In this document: positions 1-7,266 of the stretch, piece by piece
How positions within the stretch are numbered: the stretch's first letter is position 1
Layout: every line of letters starts with the position of its first letter
DNA from: Mesobacillus sp. AQ2
Lineage (GTDB): Bacteria > Bacillota > Bacilli > Bacillales > Cytobacillaceae
Length of the DNA stretch: 64,000 nucleotides
NCBI RefSeq assembly: GCF_030122805.1
Contig: NZ_CP126080.1
Span: 997,001-1,061,000 of the forward strand
Reading direction: 5' to 3'
Notes under the pieces: generated by a model
The model's database searches: none
The model's input: the letters and a program-made list of their open reading frames with translations, nothing else
Told to the model about the DNA's origin: nothing
Made by a program: the position numbers and the translations under genes

Positions 1-69
1 ATTTACATGTTAAATATATAGAACAAGGTACAATGACATTGGGAGTAAACGATTAAGCAAAAAGGTACA

Positions 70-152
70 GATAAAGGCAAACTGGTTGAAAAACCAGGAC
101 GCAAAGTCACGGATCTAAGGTACAAAAGTACTATGATGGCCGGGCCGCCTGG
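70..152 (+). promoter_or_regulatory. GEMM-I (cyclic di-GMP) riboswitch upstream of sinI-like gene
   Basis: The sequence has the full GEMM-I order: GGCAAAC at 76-82, a P2 hairpin (ACTGGTT / AACCAG), the near-invariant GGACGCAAAGTCAC, a CTAAGG segment, a P3 hairpin (GGTAC / GTAC), ATGATGGC and a closing GGGCCGCC. The aptamer ends about 20 nt before the ribosome-binding site GGGGGAAG of the gene at 182. No U-run terminator lies between them, so control is probably translational. Whether ligand turns the gene on or off cannot be decided by eye. GEMM-I aptamers mostly bind c-di-GMP; a cGAMP-binding variant is possible. Confidence 0.93.
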
Positions 153-181
153 GATACTAACTGTATTTTGGGGGGAAGAAC

Positions 182-310
182 TTGATTAAAGAACAGGTAA
201 TTTTCGAAGAATTGGATACAGAATGGATGCAGCTGATCATGGAAGCATTGGAGATGGGAATAAATAAAGAAGAAATCAGGAAATTTTTAATGACCAATAG
301 GCAGGAGTAA
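182..310 (+). CDS. sinI: SinI-like antirepressor, 42 aa
   Basis: TTG start preceded by a strong GGGGGAAG site. The product contains EELDTEWMQLIMEALEMG and then NKEEIRKFLMTN, which matches the SinI core that folds into two helices and swaps into the SinR oligomerisation domain. In B. subtilis SinI binds SinR and relieves repression of matrix genes. The same helix-helix motif appears in the C-terminus of the convergent SinR (DSDWVNLVKEAMDSG, KDQFREFLEFNKWK), as expected for the pair. Its leader is a GEMM-I riboswitch, which would add c-di-GMP control to antirepressor translation. B. subtilis sinI is instead controlled by Spo0A, in front of and codirectional with sinR; here the two genes converge. 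Confidence 0.88.
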   Translation: MIKEQVIFEELDTEWMQLIMEALEMGINKEEIRKFLMTNRQE

Positions 311-344
311 AGGATACATAAAGATAATCGTTATATACTCGGGC

Positions 345-368
345 AGCTCCTTACAGAGGTGCTTTTTA
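345..368 (+). terminator. Terminator of sinI-like gene
   Basis: Imperfect stem AGCTCCT / AGGTGCT (one T-T mismatch) followed by TTTTTATTTT. Confidence 0.6.
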
Positions 369-374
369 TTTTAC

Positions 375-402
375 AAAAAAGGGACAGCGAAATGGCTGTC
401 CC
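375..402 (-). terminator. Terminator of sinR (minus strand)
   Basis: Perfect 8-bp stem GGGACAGC / GCTGTCCC with a short loop. Six A residues at 375-380 give the U-run on the minus strand. Confidence 0.85.
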
Positions 403-408
403 TTGTGA

Positions 409-729
409 TTATTTATTATTGAGTTTCCATTTGTTGAACTCGAGAAATTCACGGAACTGGTCTTTGCTGATTCCGGAATCCATTGCTTCTTTCACAAGAT
501 TAACCCAGTCAGAATCAATATTTTCTTTATCGACTTGTTCATGGATCAATTGATCAACCGGGACATTCAGGACTCCAGCGATCTTCTCAAGAAATTGAAT
601 GGAAGGATTCGTTTGCAGATTCCGTTCCAAAGAGCTTAAATAGGACTTTGCGACGCCAGCTTGCTCAGCCAACTCGGATAGGGACATTCTTTTCTCTTGT
701 CTAAGTTTTTTGACGCGTTCACCAATCAC
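409..729 (-). CDS. sinR: SinR-like master repressor of biofilm matrix genes, 106 aa
   Basis: The N-terminal HTH_3/XRE domain (about residues 5-60) reads GERVKKLRQEKRMSLSELAE, then AGVAKSYLSSLERN and NPSIQFLEKIAGVLN, nearly identical in pattern to B. subtilis SinR. The C-terminal SinR/SinI dimerisation region follows (DSDWVNLVKEAMDSG, QFREFLEFNKW). SinR represses exopolysaccharide and amyloid matrix operons and favours motility. I chose the GTG at 729 because AAGGTG lies 7-8 nt upstream and the family begins at (M)IGxRI; an upstream TTG at 750 is possible. The gene is convergent with the sinI-like gene and separated from it by back-to-back terminators. Confidence 0.93.
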   Translation of the reverse strand: MIGERVKKLRQEKRMSLSELAEQAGVAKSYLSSLERNLQTNPSIQFLEKIAGVLNVPVDQLIHEQVDKENIDSDWVNLVKEAMDSGISKDQFREFLEFNKWKLNNK

Positions 730-784
730 AGTATCCACACACCTTGTCAATTTATAGTTATATCATAACAAATCTGATAAAATA

Positions 785-812
785 GTTCCATATTAAGAAC
801 ACCTTACAGAAC
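785..812. promoter_or_regulatory. Possible SinR operator in the sinR upstream region
   Basis: GTTC (785-788) and GAAC (797-800) form an inverted pair, and another GAAC lies at 809-812. Known SinR half-sites resemble GTTCTYT or its complement. The match is short and AT-rich context makes chance plausible. The rest of the 730-998 gap is AT-rich with no gene. Confidence 0.3.
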
Positions 813-998
813 AATTATAAACAATCTTCTCAATTTTTGTGGTGTTTTTTTTAATAAAAGGTTGGGAAAAAAATAGTCTCTATAGTTATCGGCGGTTAAC
901 GGTGAATTTTTATAAAAAGTAAACAGGATAGTCTATAATATTCTTTTATTCGAAAAAAAGGTAAAATGGTAGCAATCAGACAAGGTACGGGTGATGAT

Positions 999-1724
999 AT
1001 GCAGAAAAAGTATTTATTGATCTATGAAGAAATCGCCAAACAAATCCAGGAGGGGCATTACCACGCCAAAACAATTTTGCCATCTGAAAATGAATTTGCC
1101 GAAATGTATCAGACATCACGCGAAACAATTCGCAAAGCCCTGAATCTTCTCGCACAAAATGGCTTTATCCAAAAAATCCGCGGCAAAGGCTCACTCGTGC
1201 TCGATTTGAAAAGGCACCAGTTTCCGATTTCCGGGCTAATCAGTTTTAAAGAACTCGCGAAAAATATGGGCGGAAAAGCAAAGACGACTGTGGATGGGTT
1301 TGATCTCGAACAGGCAGGAGCGGATATCGCGAGGGAACTGAATGTTGACAATGATGAGATGGTCTGGAAGGTGAAGAGAGTCAGGCATATTGATGAAGAA
1401 CGGGTCATCCTCGATAAGGATTTTATCGTCGAAAGGCATGTGCCAGGCCTGTCACGCCAAAAATGCGAGAATTCGATTTTTGAATATATTGAGCAGGAAC
1501 TGGATAAAAAAATCAGTTTTGCCAAAAAGGAATTCACGGTTGAGGAACCGAGTGAAGAGGATCGGGAGCTTCTGGATATGGAAGGATTCCATGCGATTGT
1601 CATCGTGAAAAACTATATTTATTTCGATGATGCGACACTTTTCCAGTATACCGAGTCAAGGCATCGTCCCGACAAGTTCCGGTTCGTGGATTTCGCCAGA
1701 CGTATGGATACACAGAATATATAA
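999..1724 (+). CDS. treR: Trehalose operon repressor TreR (GntR/HutC family), 241 aa
   Basis: A winged-helix GntR domain (YEEIAKQIQEGHY, LPSENEFAEMY, SRETIRKALNLLAQNG, IQKIRGKGS) is followed by a UTRA ligand domain ending HRPDKFRFVDFARR. The whole protein aligns in memory with B. subtilis TreR, which represses treP-treA and is released by trehalose-6-phosphate. The start at 999 matches the family start; an ATG at 966 with AAAGG four nt upstream would add 11 residues. In B. subtilis treR is last in treP-treA-treR, but here no treP or treA lies upstream in the window, so the gene stands alone. Confidence 0.9.
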   Translation: MQKKYLLIYEEIAKQIQEGHYHAKTILPSENEFAEMYQTSRETIRKALNLLAQNGFIQKIRGKGSLVLDLKRHQFPISGLISFKELAKNMGGKAKTTVDGFDLEQAGADIARELNVDNDEMVWKVKRVRHIDEERVILDKDFIVERHVPGLSRQKCENSIFEYIEQELDKKISFAKKEFTVEEPSEEDRELLDMEGFHAIVIVKNYIYFDDATLFQYTESRHRPDKFRFVDFARRMDTQNI

Positions 1725-1727
1725 AAA

Positions 1728-1778
1728 AGAGCTGCCGTTGACAGGCCTGGGCGACCAGGCTGTCATTAGGCAGCTTTT
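1728..1778. terminator. Bidirectional terminator between treR and comFB-like gene
   Basis: Outer stem AGCTGCC / GGCAGCT with a nested GACAG-CCTGG / CCAGG-CTGTC hairpin. AAAAAA lies on the left and TTTT on the right, so it can serve both converging genes. Confidence 0.8.
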
Positions 1779-1779
1779 A

Positions 1780-2055
1780 TTAATGTTTCGGATATTTTCC
1801 GACTAGATGGATGGCACTGATGATCCGTTTATTGATCCAGGCCCTGTTCTCCTGAGTGTTTAGCTGTTCATAAACCATCTTTCGGCCATCTTCCGTAGTG
1901 ACATAGTGGCTTGGAAGAGTGTTCAGGCTGATGGCGATGATATCATTACGGCACTTCTGGCAATTGCAGAAAGTCTGGTAATCGGGGCTCATCATCAACA
2001 CATTGACAAGAGTCGAAACCACTTCCTCCATTACATTGATATAACCAAATTTCAT
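1780..2055 (-). CDS. comFB: ComFB-family protein, 91 aa
   Basis: Small protein with the ComFB pattern: N-terminal NVMEEVVSTLVNVLM, a cysteine cluster CNCQKC (about residues 30-35), then DIIAISLNTLPSHYVTT. The B. subtilis gene lies in the comF operon but is not essential for transformation. ComFB-type proteins have more recently been reported as cyclic dinucleotide receptors. The start is supported by AAGGAG four nt upstream. It lies alone, convergent with treR, and within 2 kb of the c-di-GMP riboswitch and sin genes, which may be coincidence. Its role here is not shown by the sequence. Confidence 0.8.
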   Translation of the reverse strand: MKFGYINVMEEVVSTLVNVLMMSPDYQTFCNCQKCRNDIIAISLNTLPSHYVTTEDGRKMVYEQLNTQENRAWINKRIISAIHLVGKYPKH

Positions 2056-2257
2056 GGTGCTCCTTCTCTCCCTAAAGATGTCCTAAATAAATTATAGACG
2101 AATTACGCAAATATAAAATCTTTTTTTTGCTTTCAACTTAAGATGGGTCTATTTACATAATTTTATTGTAAAAAGTGGAAGTGTTTATTGATGTTTTGTC
2201 CTCTCCAGACAGGGAAGATTTAATAGTGGAGAATTTATTAAAGGAGATGTTGAATCA

Positions 2258-2773
2258 ATGGGTAAGAAAATTGCCTGTTTAATAACAGACTTATTTGAAG
2301 ACGCAGAATATCTCGAGCCTTCTCGTGCATTTACAGAAGCCGGACATGAGGTTATGACGATCGAAAAAGAAAAGGGGAAGACGGTAAAAGGCAAGCAGGG
2401 AAAAGCCGAAGTCAAGATTGATGAAAGCATTGACAACGTCAAGCCGGAAGATTTTGATGCATTATTCATACCTGGCGGCTTTTCTCCAGACCAGCTGCGC
2501 GAGGATGAACGATTCGTCCAATTCGCCAAGTACTTTATGGATGAGAAAAAACCCGTATTCGCAATATGTCATGGTCCGCAGCTGTTATTGACAGCCAAGA
2601 CACTTGAAGGCAGAAGTGCGACAGGCTATAAATCCATTCGTGTCGACATGGAATACGCCGGTGCGAAATACCAGGACAAGGAAGTCGTCGTCTGCTGCAA
2701 CCAGCTGGTGACAAGCAGAGAACCGAAGGATATTCCAGCGTTCAATCGCGAAGCACTTAAAGTGCTGGAATAG
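2258..2773 (+). CDS. yfkM: General stress protein 18, DJ-1/PfpI family (YfkM), 171 aa
   Basis: Single DJ-1/PfpI domain: ACLITDLFEDAEYLEP at the N-terminus, FDALFIPGGFSPDQLR in the middle, and the nucleophile-elbow cysteine in FAICHGPQLL near residue 105. The family includes deglycases, chaperones and intracellular proteases; the exact activity is not known for YfkM. Ribosome site AAGGAGATG precedes ATG 2258. B. subtilis yfkM lies just downstream of treR and belongs to the general stress regulon, consistent with this context. A terminator and then a repeat array follow. Confidence 0.92.
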   Translation: MGKKIACLITDLFEDAEYLEPSRAFTEAGHEVMTIEKEKGKTVKGKQGKAEVKIDESIDNVKPEDFDALFIPGGFSPDQLREDERFVQFAKYFMDEKKPVFAICHGPQLLLTAKTLEGRSATGYKSIRVDMEYAGAKYQDKEVVVCCNQLVTSREPKDIPAFNREALKVLE

Positions 2774-2784
2774 TATGGATTGAG

Positions 2785-2815
2785 AACCCTATTGCTTAGG
2801 CAGAAGGGTTTTTTT
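2785..2815 (+). terminator. Terminator of yfkM
   Basis: Stem AACCCT / AGGGTT followed by TTTTTTT. Confidence 0.8.
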
Positions 2816-2841
2816 ATTGTGTGTGCAAACTGGAAAAAAAT

Positions 2842-3200
2842 GAAACTCGCTATATAAACGAGAAAGTCACTATAAAAGGTGAAACTCGCTATATAAACGG
2901 AAAAGTCGCTATAAAAAGAGGAAACTCGCTATATAAAAGAAAAAGTCGCTATAAAAAGGTGAAACTCGCTATATAAAAGAAAAAGTCGCTATAAAAAGGT
3001 GAAACTTGCTATATAAAGAAAAGTCGTCGCTATAAAAAGGTGAAACTCGCTATATAAAAGAAAAAGTCGCTATAAAAAGAGGAAACTCGCTATATAAAAG
3101 AAAAAGTCGCTATAAAAAGGTGAAACTCGCTATATAAACGAGAAAGTCGCTATAAAAAGGTGAAACTCGCTATAAAATTAGTTTCTTGCTATAAAAAGTG
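2842..3200. repeat. Tandem array, period 40 bp (2 x 20), about 9 units
   Basis: Units begin with GAAACTCGCTATATAA at 2842, 2881, 2921, 2961, 3001, 3042, 3082, 3122 and 3162. Each unit has two related 20-bp halves, AAACTCGCTATATAAA- and AAAGTCGCTATAAAAA-type. It fills the gap between the yfkM terminator and the aminopeptidase gene. The same half-unit recurs in the array at 10827, and both arrays are preceded by ACTGGAAAAAA. There is no open frame of note and no unique spacers, so it is not a CRISPR array. Confidence 0.95.
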
Positions 3201-3359
3201 ATTGCAGAGATTTGATAAAACCGTTTAAAGTGGATTTTCTGTGGTAGTCATCCAGTAAACTAAGCCTATTTGCTTTTACCTTGTGAGGAACTGGTTCATT
3301 TTGCGAAATTTTACGTATAAGATAATATAGAGGGTGAAATGAATCAGGGAGATGACGGA

Positions 3360-4109
3360 ATGATTGTTTTGAAATCGGCTCGAGAGATTGAGAACATGAA
3401 GGAAGCTGGAAAATTGCTTGCTTCTGTGCATAAAGAGCTTCGCAAGATCATCAAGCCAGGGGTGACGACCTGGGAAATTGACCAATTTGTTGAGGATTAT
3501 CTGAAAAAGCATGGAGCCACACCAGAGCAAAAAGGCTACCGGAATTATCAATATGCAACATGCGCAAGCATCAATGATGAGGTTTGCCACGGTTTTCCGC
3601 GGAAAGAGGCTTTGAAAGAGGGCGACATTGTGACGATCGACATGGTCGTCAACCTGAACGGTGCCCTTGCTGATTCGGCCTGGAGCTATGCTGTAGGAGA
3701 AATCAGCGAACAGTCGCAAAAGCTGTTGGATGTGACGAAAGAGGCCTTATACCGCGGGATTGCTGCTTCCGTACCGGGTAATCGGGTTGGCGATATTGGC
3801 CATGCGATCCAATCATATGTTGAAGCAGAAGGATTTTCAGTTGTCCGCGAGTTCATTGGCCATGGGATCGGCTCGGTCATTCACGAAAAGCCGGAAATCC
3901 CTCACTATGGCTTGCCAGGCAAGGGGCCAAGACTCAAGGAAGGCATGGTGTTCACCATCGAACCGATGGTCAATGTCGGAGAATGGCCGACGAAAATGGA
4001 CTCAAACGGGTGGACAGCAAGAACGGTTGACGGAACCCTATCTGCCCAGTATGAGCACACAATCGCAATCACAAAGGATGGTCCGATTATCTTAACGGAT
4101 CAGGATTAA
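3360..4109 (+). CDS. map: Type I methionine aminopeptidase, YflG/MapB-like, 249 aa
   Basis: Cytosolic metallopeptidase that removes initiator methionine. Metal-ligand motifs of the pita-bread fold are present: GDIVTIDMV and DSAW (two Asp), FIGHGIG (His), FTIEPMV (Glu) and YEHTIAI (Glu), with the substrate His in NDEVCHGFP. Start at 3360 agrees with the family start MIxxKSxRE and has GGGAG eight nt upstream; an ATG at 3339 would add seven residues. Length equals the usual 249. Bacilli often carry two map genes; this one, away from the ribosomal-protein cluster, is the YflG type. Confidence 0.92.
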   Translation: MIVLKSAREIENMKEAGKLLASVHKELRKIIKPGVTTWEIDQFVEDYLKKHGATPEQKGYRNYQYATCASINDEVCHGFPRKEALKEGDIVTIDMVVNLNGALADSAWSYAVGEISEQSQKLLDVTKEALYRGIAASVPGNRVGDIGHAIQSYVEAEGFSVVREFIGHGIGSVIHEKPEIPHYGLPGKGPRLKEGMVFTIEPMVNVGEWPTKMDSNGWTARTVDGTLSAQYEHTIAITKDGPIILTDQD

Positions 4110-4237
4110 AAAATGTATGGGGCTGAACCAAAATTCGGTCCTTTCTTTTTGCGAAGTGTGAAAAAAATTTTCATCCTGCTTAAATAATGATGAAAATCTT
4201 TTGGTAAAATAAAGTGGTTAAAAAAGGGGGCAAAAAC

Positions 4238-5098
4238 ATGGCCAGTGAACTGAATGGACAAAATGTCATCGTTAAAATTAAAGCTATCTACTCATCGCTT
4301 TCATCAAAGGAGAAGGCGGTCGCAGATTATATATTAAAGAACACCCAGGAAATCATCCACCTCTCGATCACCGAGTTTGCGGAGTATGCCTCTGTTGCCG
4401 AAGCAACCATTTTCCGCTTTTGCAAACGGCTTGGATTCAGAGGATATCAAGCCTTCAAGATTGCCCTGGCTAGTGAACTCGTGGAACCGATCAAGAATAT
4501 CCATGAAGAAATAAAAGAAGAGGATGAGGTCGTAACGCTTGCGGAAAAAGTGTTCGCCGGGCATATCGAGGCCATGAAGGAAACGCTAAACCTTTTGGAT
4601 GCCAAAGTTCTTGAGAAGATTATCGATGTTCTTGTCCAAGCTTCGAAAATTGATTTTTACGGATCAGGCGGCTCATCTGCCATTGCGCTGGATGCCTATC
4701 ATAAATTCCTGCGGACAGGCATCCATTGCAATTCCTATTGTGATGGACACCAGCAAATCATTTCTGCCGCGCTGCTTGGACCCGGTCAGGCTGCTATCGG
4801 CATTTCGCATAGCGGGAGCAATAAAGATGTCATAGAAGCGTTAAAAATAGCAAAAGCTAATGGGGCAGCGACCATCGCAATCACCGGACATTATAAGTCA
4901 CCACTGTCAAAGGAAGCGGATTATGTTCTCTACACAACATCACGCGAGACACTTTTCCGGTCTGAGGCACTCGCATCCAGACTCGTCCAATTGAGCCTGA
5001 TTGATGTGCTCCATGTGGCAGTATCAGTGCGCAGGCAGGAACAGACTTTAGGAAATCTGCAGAAAATCAGGGAAGCGATTTCCATTAAAAGATATTAA
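4238..5098 (+). CDS. RpiR/MurR-family transcriptional regulator, 286 aa
   Basis: N-terminal HTH_6 domain (about residues 10-85: LSSKEKAVADYILKN, AEATIFRFCKRLGFRGYQAFK) and a C-terminal SIS domain (about 125-260: FYGSGGSSAIALDAYHKF, GISHSGSNKDVIEAL, ATIAITGHYKSPLSKEADYVL). Such regulators bind phosphosugars through the SIS domain. The next gene, 130 bp downstream on the same strand, is 6-phosphogluconate dehydrogenase, so a pentose phosphate or gluconate signal is a reasonable inference. Start ATG 4238 has AAGGGGG eight nt upstream; a GTG at 4214 is the alternative. Confidence 0.88.
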   Translation: MASELNGQNVIVKIKAIYSSLSSKEKAVADYILKNTQEIIHLSITEFAEYASVAEATIFRFCKRLGFRGYQAFKIALASELVEPIKNIHEEIKEEDEVVTLAEKVFAGHIEAMKETLNLLDAKVLEKIIDVLVQASKIDFYGSGGSSAIALDAYHKFLRTGIHCNSYCDGHQQIISAALLGPGQAAIGISHSGSNKDVIEALKIAKANGAATIAITGHYKSPLSKEADYVLYTTSRETLFRSEALASRLVQLSLIDVLHVAVSVRRQEQTLGNLQKIREAISIKRY

Positions 5099-5135
5099 CT
5101 CGCGAAAATTATTTTCTTCGATTTTATATACATAT

Positions 5136-5167
5136 GAAAAAATATTTGATACTATCATATTATATTC
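5136..5167. promoter_or_regulatory. Candidate operator upstream of gnd
   Basis: An AT-rich imperfect inverted repeat centred on TGATACTATCA (5147-5157) lies between rpiR and gnd. It could be the binding site of the upstream RpiR regulator. The evidence is only symmetry and position. Confidence 0.25.
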
Positions 5168-5227
5168 AAGCTCTCTTCTTATGCAGAATCTGCACGAAAA
5201 GAGTTACATAAAAAGGAGTGCATCGAA

Positions 5228-6124
5228 GTGAAACTAGGAATGGTTGGCCTTGGTAAAATGGGCTATAACTTGGTATTGAATCTTATGGAAAACGGCCATG
5301 AGGTTGTGGCGAATGATATAAATGAAGAAGCAATGCAGAAAATCAAAGCAGAAGGCGCTGAAATTGCAGCAGACTATCAGGCAATGGCGGATATGCTGCC
5401 AAAGCCGCGCGTTATCTGGCTGATGATTCCTGCTGGTGATTTGATCGACCAGGTAATCGAGAAGTTCACGCCCTACCTTGAAGAAGGCGACATCCTGATT
5501 GATGGCGGAAACTCCAACTATAAGGATACGTTAAGACGTGCAGAAAAGCTTTCTGCTGCCGGCATCCACTTTATGGACGTGGGAACAAGCGGCGGAATGG
5601 AAGGCGCACGCAATGGAGCCTGCACAATGATCGGCGGCGACGCAGAGGTTTTTGCCCATGTTGAGCCAATCTTCAAGGACATTTCAATTGAAAAAGGCTA
5701 TCTTTACACAGGGAAGGTTGGAAGCGGCCACTTCCTGAAGATGGTTCACAACGGTATCGAATACGGAATGATGCAGGCAATCGCAGAGGGCTTCGAAATC
5801 CTTGAGAAGAGCCAGTTCGATTACGATTACAAAGAAGTTTCACGCGTCTGGAACCACGGCTCTGTCATCCGCAGCTGGCTGATGGAACTGATGGAAAACG
5901 CATTCTCAAAAGAGCCAAAGCTTGAAAGCATAAAAGGCGTCATGCATTCATCAGGCGAAGGAAAATGGACAGTCGAAACCGCACTAGACCTGCAAACAGC
6001 AGCTCCAGTCATCGCGCTGTCACTGATGATGCGCTACCGTTCACTTGAAGATGATACCTTCACAGGCAAGGTTGTTGCTGCATTAAGGAACGAATTCGGC
6101 GGACATGCTGTCGAAAAAAAGTAA
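5228..6124 (+). CDS. gnd: 6-phosphogluconate dehydrogenase, decarboxylating, short (YqeC/GndA) type, 298 aa
   Basis: Converts 6-phosphogluconate to ribulose-5-phosphate with reduction of NAD(P)+. The N-terminal Rossmann motif is GMVGLGKMGYNLVLNLMENG. The substrate motif DVGTSGGMEGARNG and the catalytic Lys in GSGHFLKMVHNGIEYGMMQ are intact. At about 298 residues it is the short form, compared with about 470 for GntZ. GTG start with AAGGAG about ten nt upstream. It follows an RpiR regulator that probably controls it and ends at a strong terminator. Confidence 0.93.
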   Translation: MKLGMVGLGKMGYNLVLNLMENGHEVVANDINEEAMQKIKAEGAEIAADYQAMADMLPKPRVIWLMIPAGDLIDQVIEKFTPYLEEGDILIDGGNSNYKDTLRRAEKLSAAGIHFMDVGTSGGMEGARNGACTMIGGDAEVFAHVEPIFKDISIEKGYLYTGKVGSGHFLKMVHNGIEYGMMQAIAEGFEILEKSQFDYDYKEVSRVWNHGSVIRSWLMELMENAFSKEPKLESIKGVMHSSGEGKWTVETALDLQTAAPVIALSLMMRYRSLEDDTFTGKVVAALRNEFGGHAVEKK

Positions 6125-6136
6125 AAGCTTGAAATC

Positions 6137-6168
6137 AGGTTCTCCTCTAATAGAGGAGGACCTTTTTT
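6137..6168 (+). terminator. Terminator of gnd
   Basis: Stem AGGT-TCTCCTC / GAGGAGG-ACCT with a five-base loop, then TTTTTT. Confidence 0.88.
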
Positions 6169-6258
6169 GTTGTTCATAAAATTATCCTATTTTGCAAGAT
6201 GGCTACATTGCTTTTTCCGTTATAGTGAAAGTGAATACGGAAAATGGAGGCGCGAAAC

Positions 6259-7266
6259 GTGAAAACAAAGTGGTATTTCTTTTTCCTGACGACAGTTGCC
6301 GTTTCGGCTATTATATATGCTTTTCTTGGGTTCAAGGGCGATGGTCCTGCGGAAATTGGGGTCCTGATGATCGGGGAAAATCGCCATGAAAAGTTCACTG
6401 GCCTGGAAAAAGGGCTTAAGGATCTCGGTTACAGCGGCAAGGAGATCCATTTTACAGTGAAGAATGCGGATGATGATGAAAAGCTGCTTGATAAGCAAAT
6501 CGATGATCTACTAAAAAGTGAGCCAGATTTAATTGTTACGCTTGGAGGGATCGAATCCCTGCGTCTAAAGGAAAAGTTGGATAAGGAGAAAATCAAAATT
6601 CCTGTTGTTTTTGCAGGTATTGCTGCACCGAAGGAATTGGGCTTGATAAAGGATTACAAGTCACCTGGCGGGATTTTTACCGGAATCAATAACTATCATG
6701 CCAGTATTTCTGGAAAACGACTTGAAATGCTGACATCACTGGTTCCGAAAATTGAAAAGGTGCATGTCATATATGACAGCAAGATTGACGTCAGCAACTT
6801 AAGCCTTAAAGAAACAAGGATTGCTGCCCAGGCACTTGGCGTGGAGATATCCCCATGTGATGCAAGCTCGAAGGAATGCCTGGAAACATTGTGGAAAACG
6901 GTTAAAGATGAGGAGGCGATCCTGATCCTCCCCAGTTTCAGGATCGAATCGCTGACAGATGACATTGTCAGGCTGACCGAAGAGAAAAAAATTCCTGCTA
7001 TGGGATTATATGATTTTGAAGCGGAAAAGGGGCTCCTGGCAAGCTACGGATCCAGCTTTCATTCACAAGGCTACCAGGCGGCAAGATTTGTCAGCTTGAT
7101 CCTTCAGGGAAACAAGCCGGGAGAACTTCCGGTCGAACTGCCGGATGGCATCCGTTTTGTCATCAACCAGCAGACAAAGGACGCACTTGGCGTCAAATAT
7201 AATGACGATTTGCTGAAGTTGGCGGAGCTGATCCATCCCGAAGTGCAAGGAGGCCGAAGTCAATGA
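6259..7266 (+). CDS. Membrane-anchored ABC-type substrate-binding protein (PF04392-like), probable sensor partner, 335 aa
   Basis: After a short basic start, a hydrophobic segment (about residues 5-25, WYFFFLTTVAVSAIIYAFLG) acts as anchor or signal. There is no lipobox. The rest is a two-lobe periplasmic-binding fold of the TrpX/ABC_sub_bind type: AEIGVLMIGENRHEK, PDLIVTLGGIESL, IPVVFAGIAAPKELGLI, GIFTGINNY, HVIYDSKID, GLLASYGSSFHSQG. There is no permease or ATPase nearby. The gene overlaps the sensor kinase by four bases (ATGA), so it probably delivers a ligand signal to that kinase. Two cysteines in SPCDASSKEC could form a disulfide or bind ligand. GTG start chosen because GGAGG is eight nt upstream. 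Confidence 0.85.
   Translation: MKTKWYFFFLTTVAVSAIIYAFLGFKGDGPAEIGVLMIGENRHEKFTGLEKGLKDLGYSGKEIHFTVKNADDDEKLLDKQIDDLLKSEPDLIVTLGGIESLRLKEKLDKEKIKIPVVFAGIAAPKELGLIKDYKSPGGIFTGINNYHASISGKRLEMLTSLVPKIEKVHVIYDSKIDVSNLSLKETRIAAQALGVEISPCDASSKECLETLWKTVKDEEAILILPSFRIESLTDDIVRLTEEKKIPAMGLYDFEAEKGLLASYGSSFHSQGYQAARFVSLILQGNKPGELPVELPDGIRFVINQQTKDALGVKYNDDLLKLAELIHPEVQGGRSQ

Noticed and set aside
2130..2150. Sigma-B promoter before yfkM (GCTTTC and GGGTCT)
   Set aside because: The spacing is too short (about 10 bp) and the boxes match poorly, although the B. subtilis gene is stress-induced.
2842..3200. CRISPR array
   Set aside because: The units are contiguous without unique spacers, and no cas genes are present. 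The same applies to the other seven arrays.
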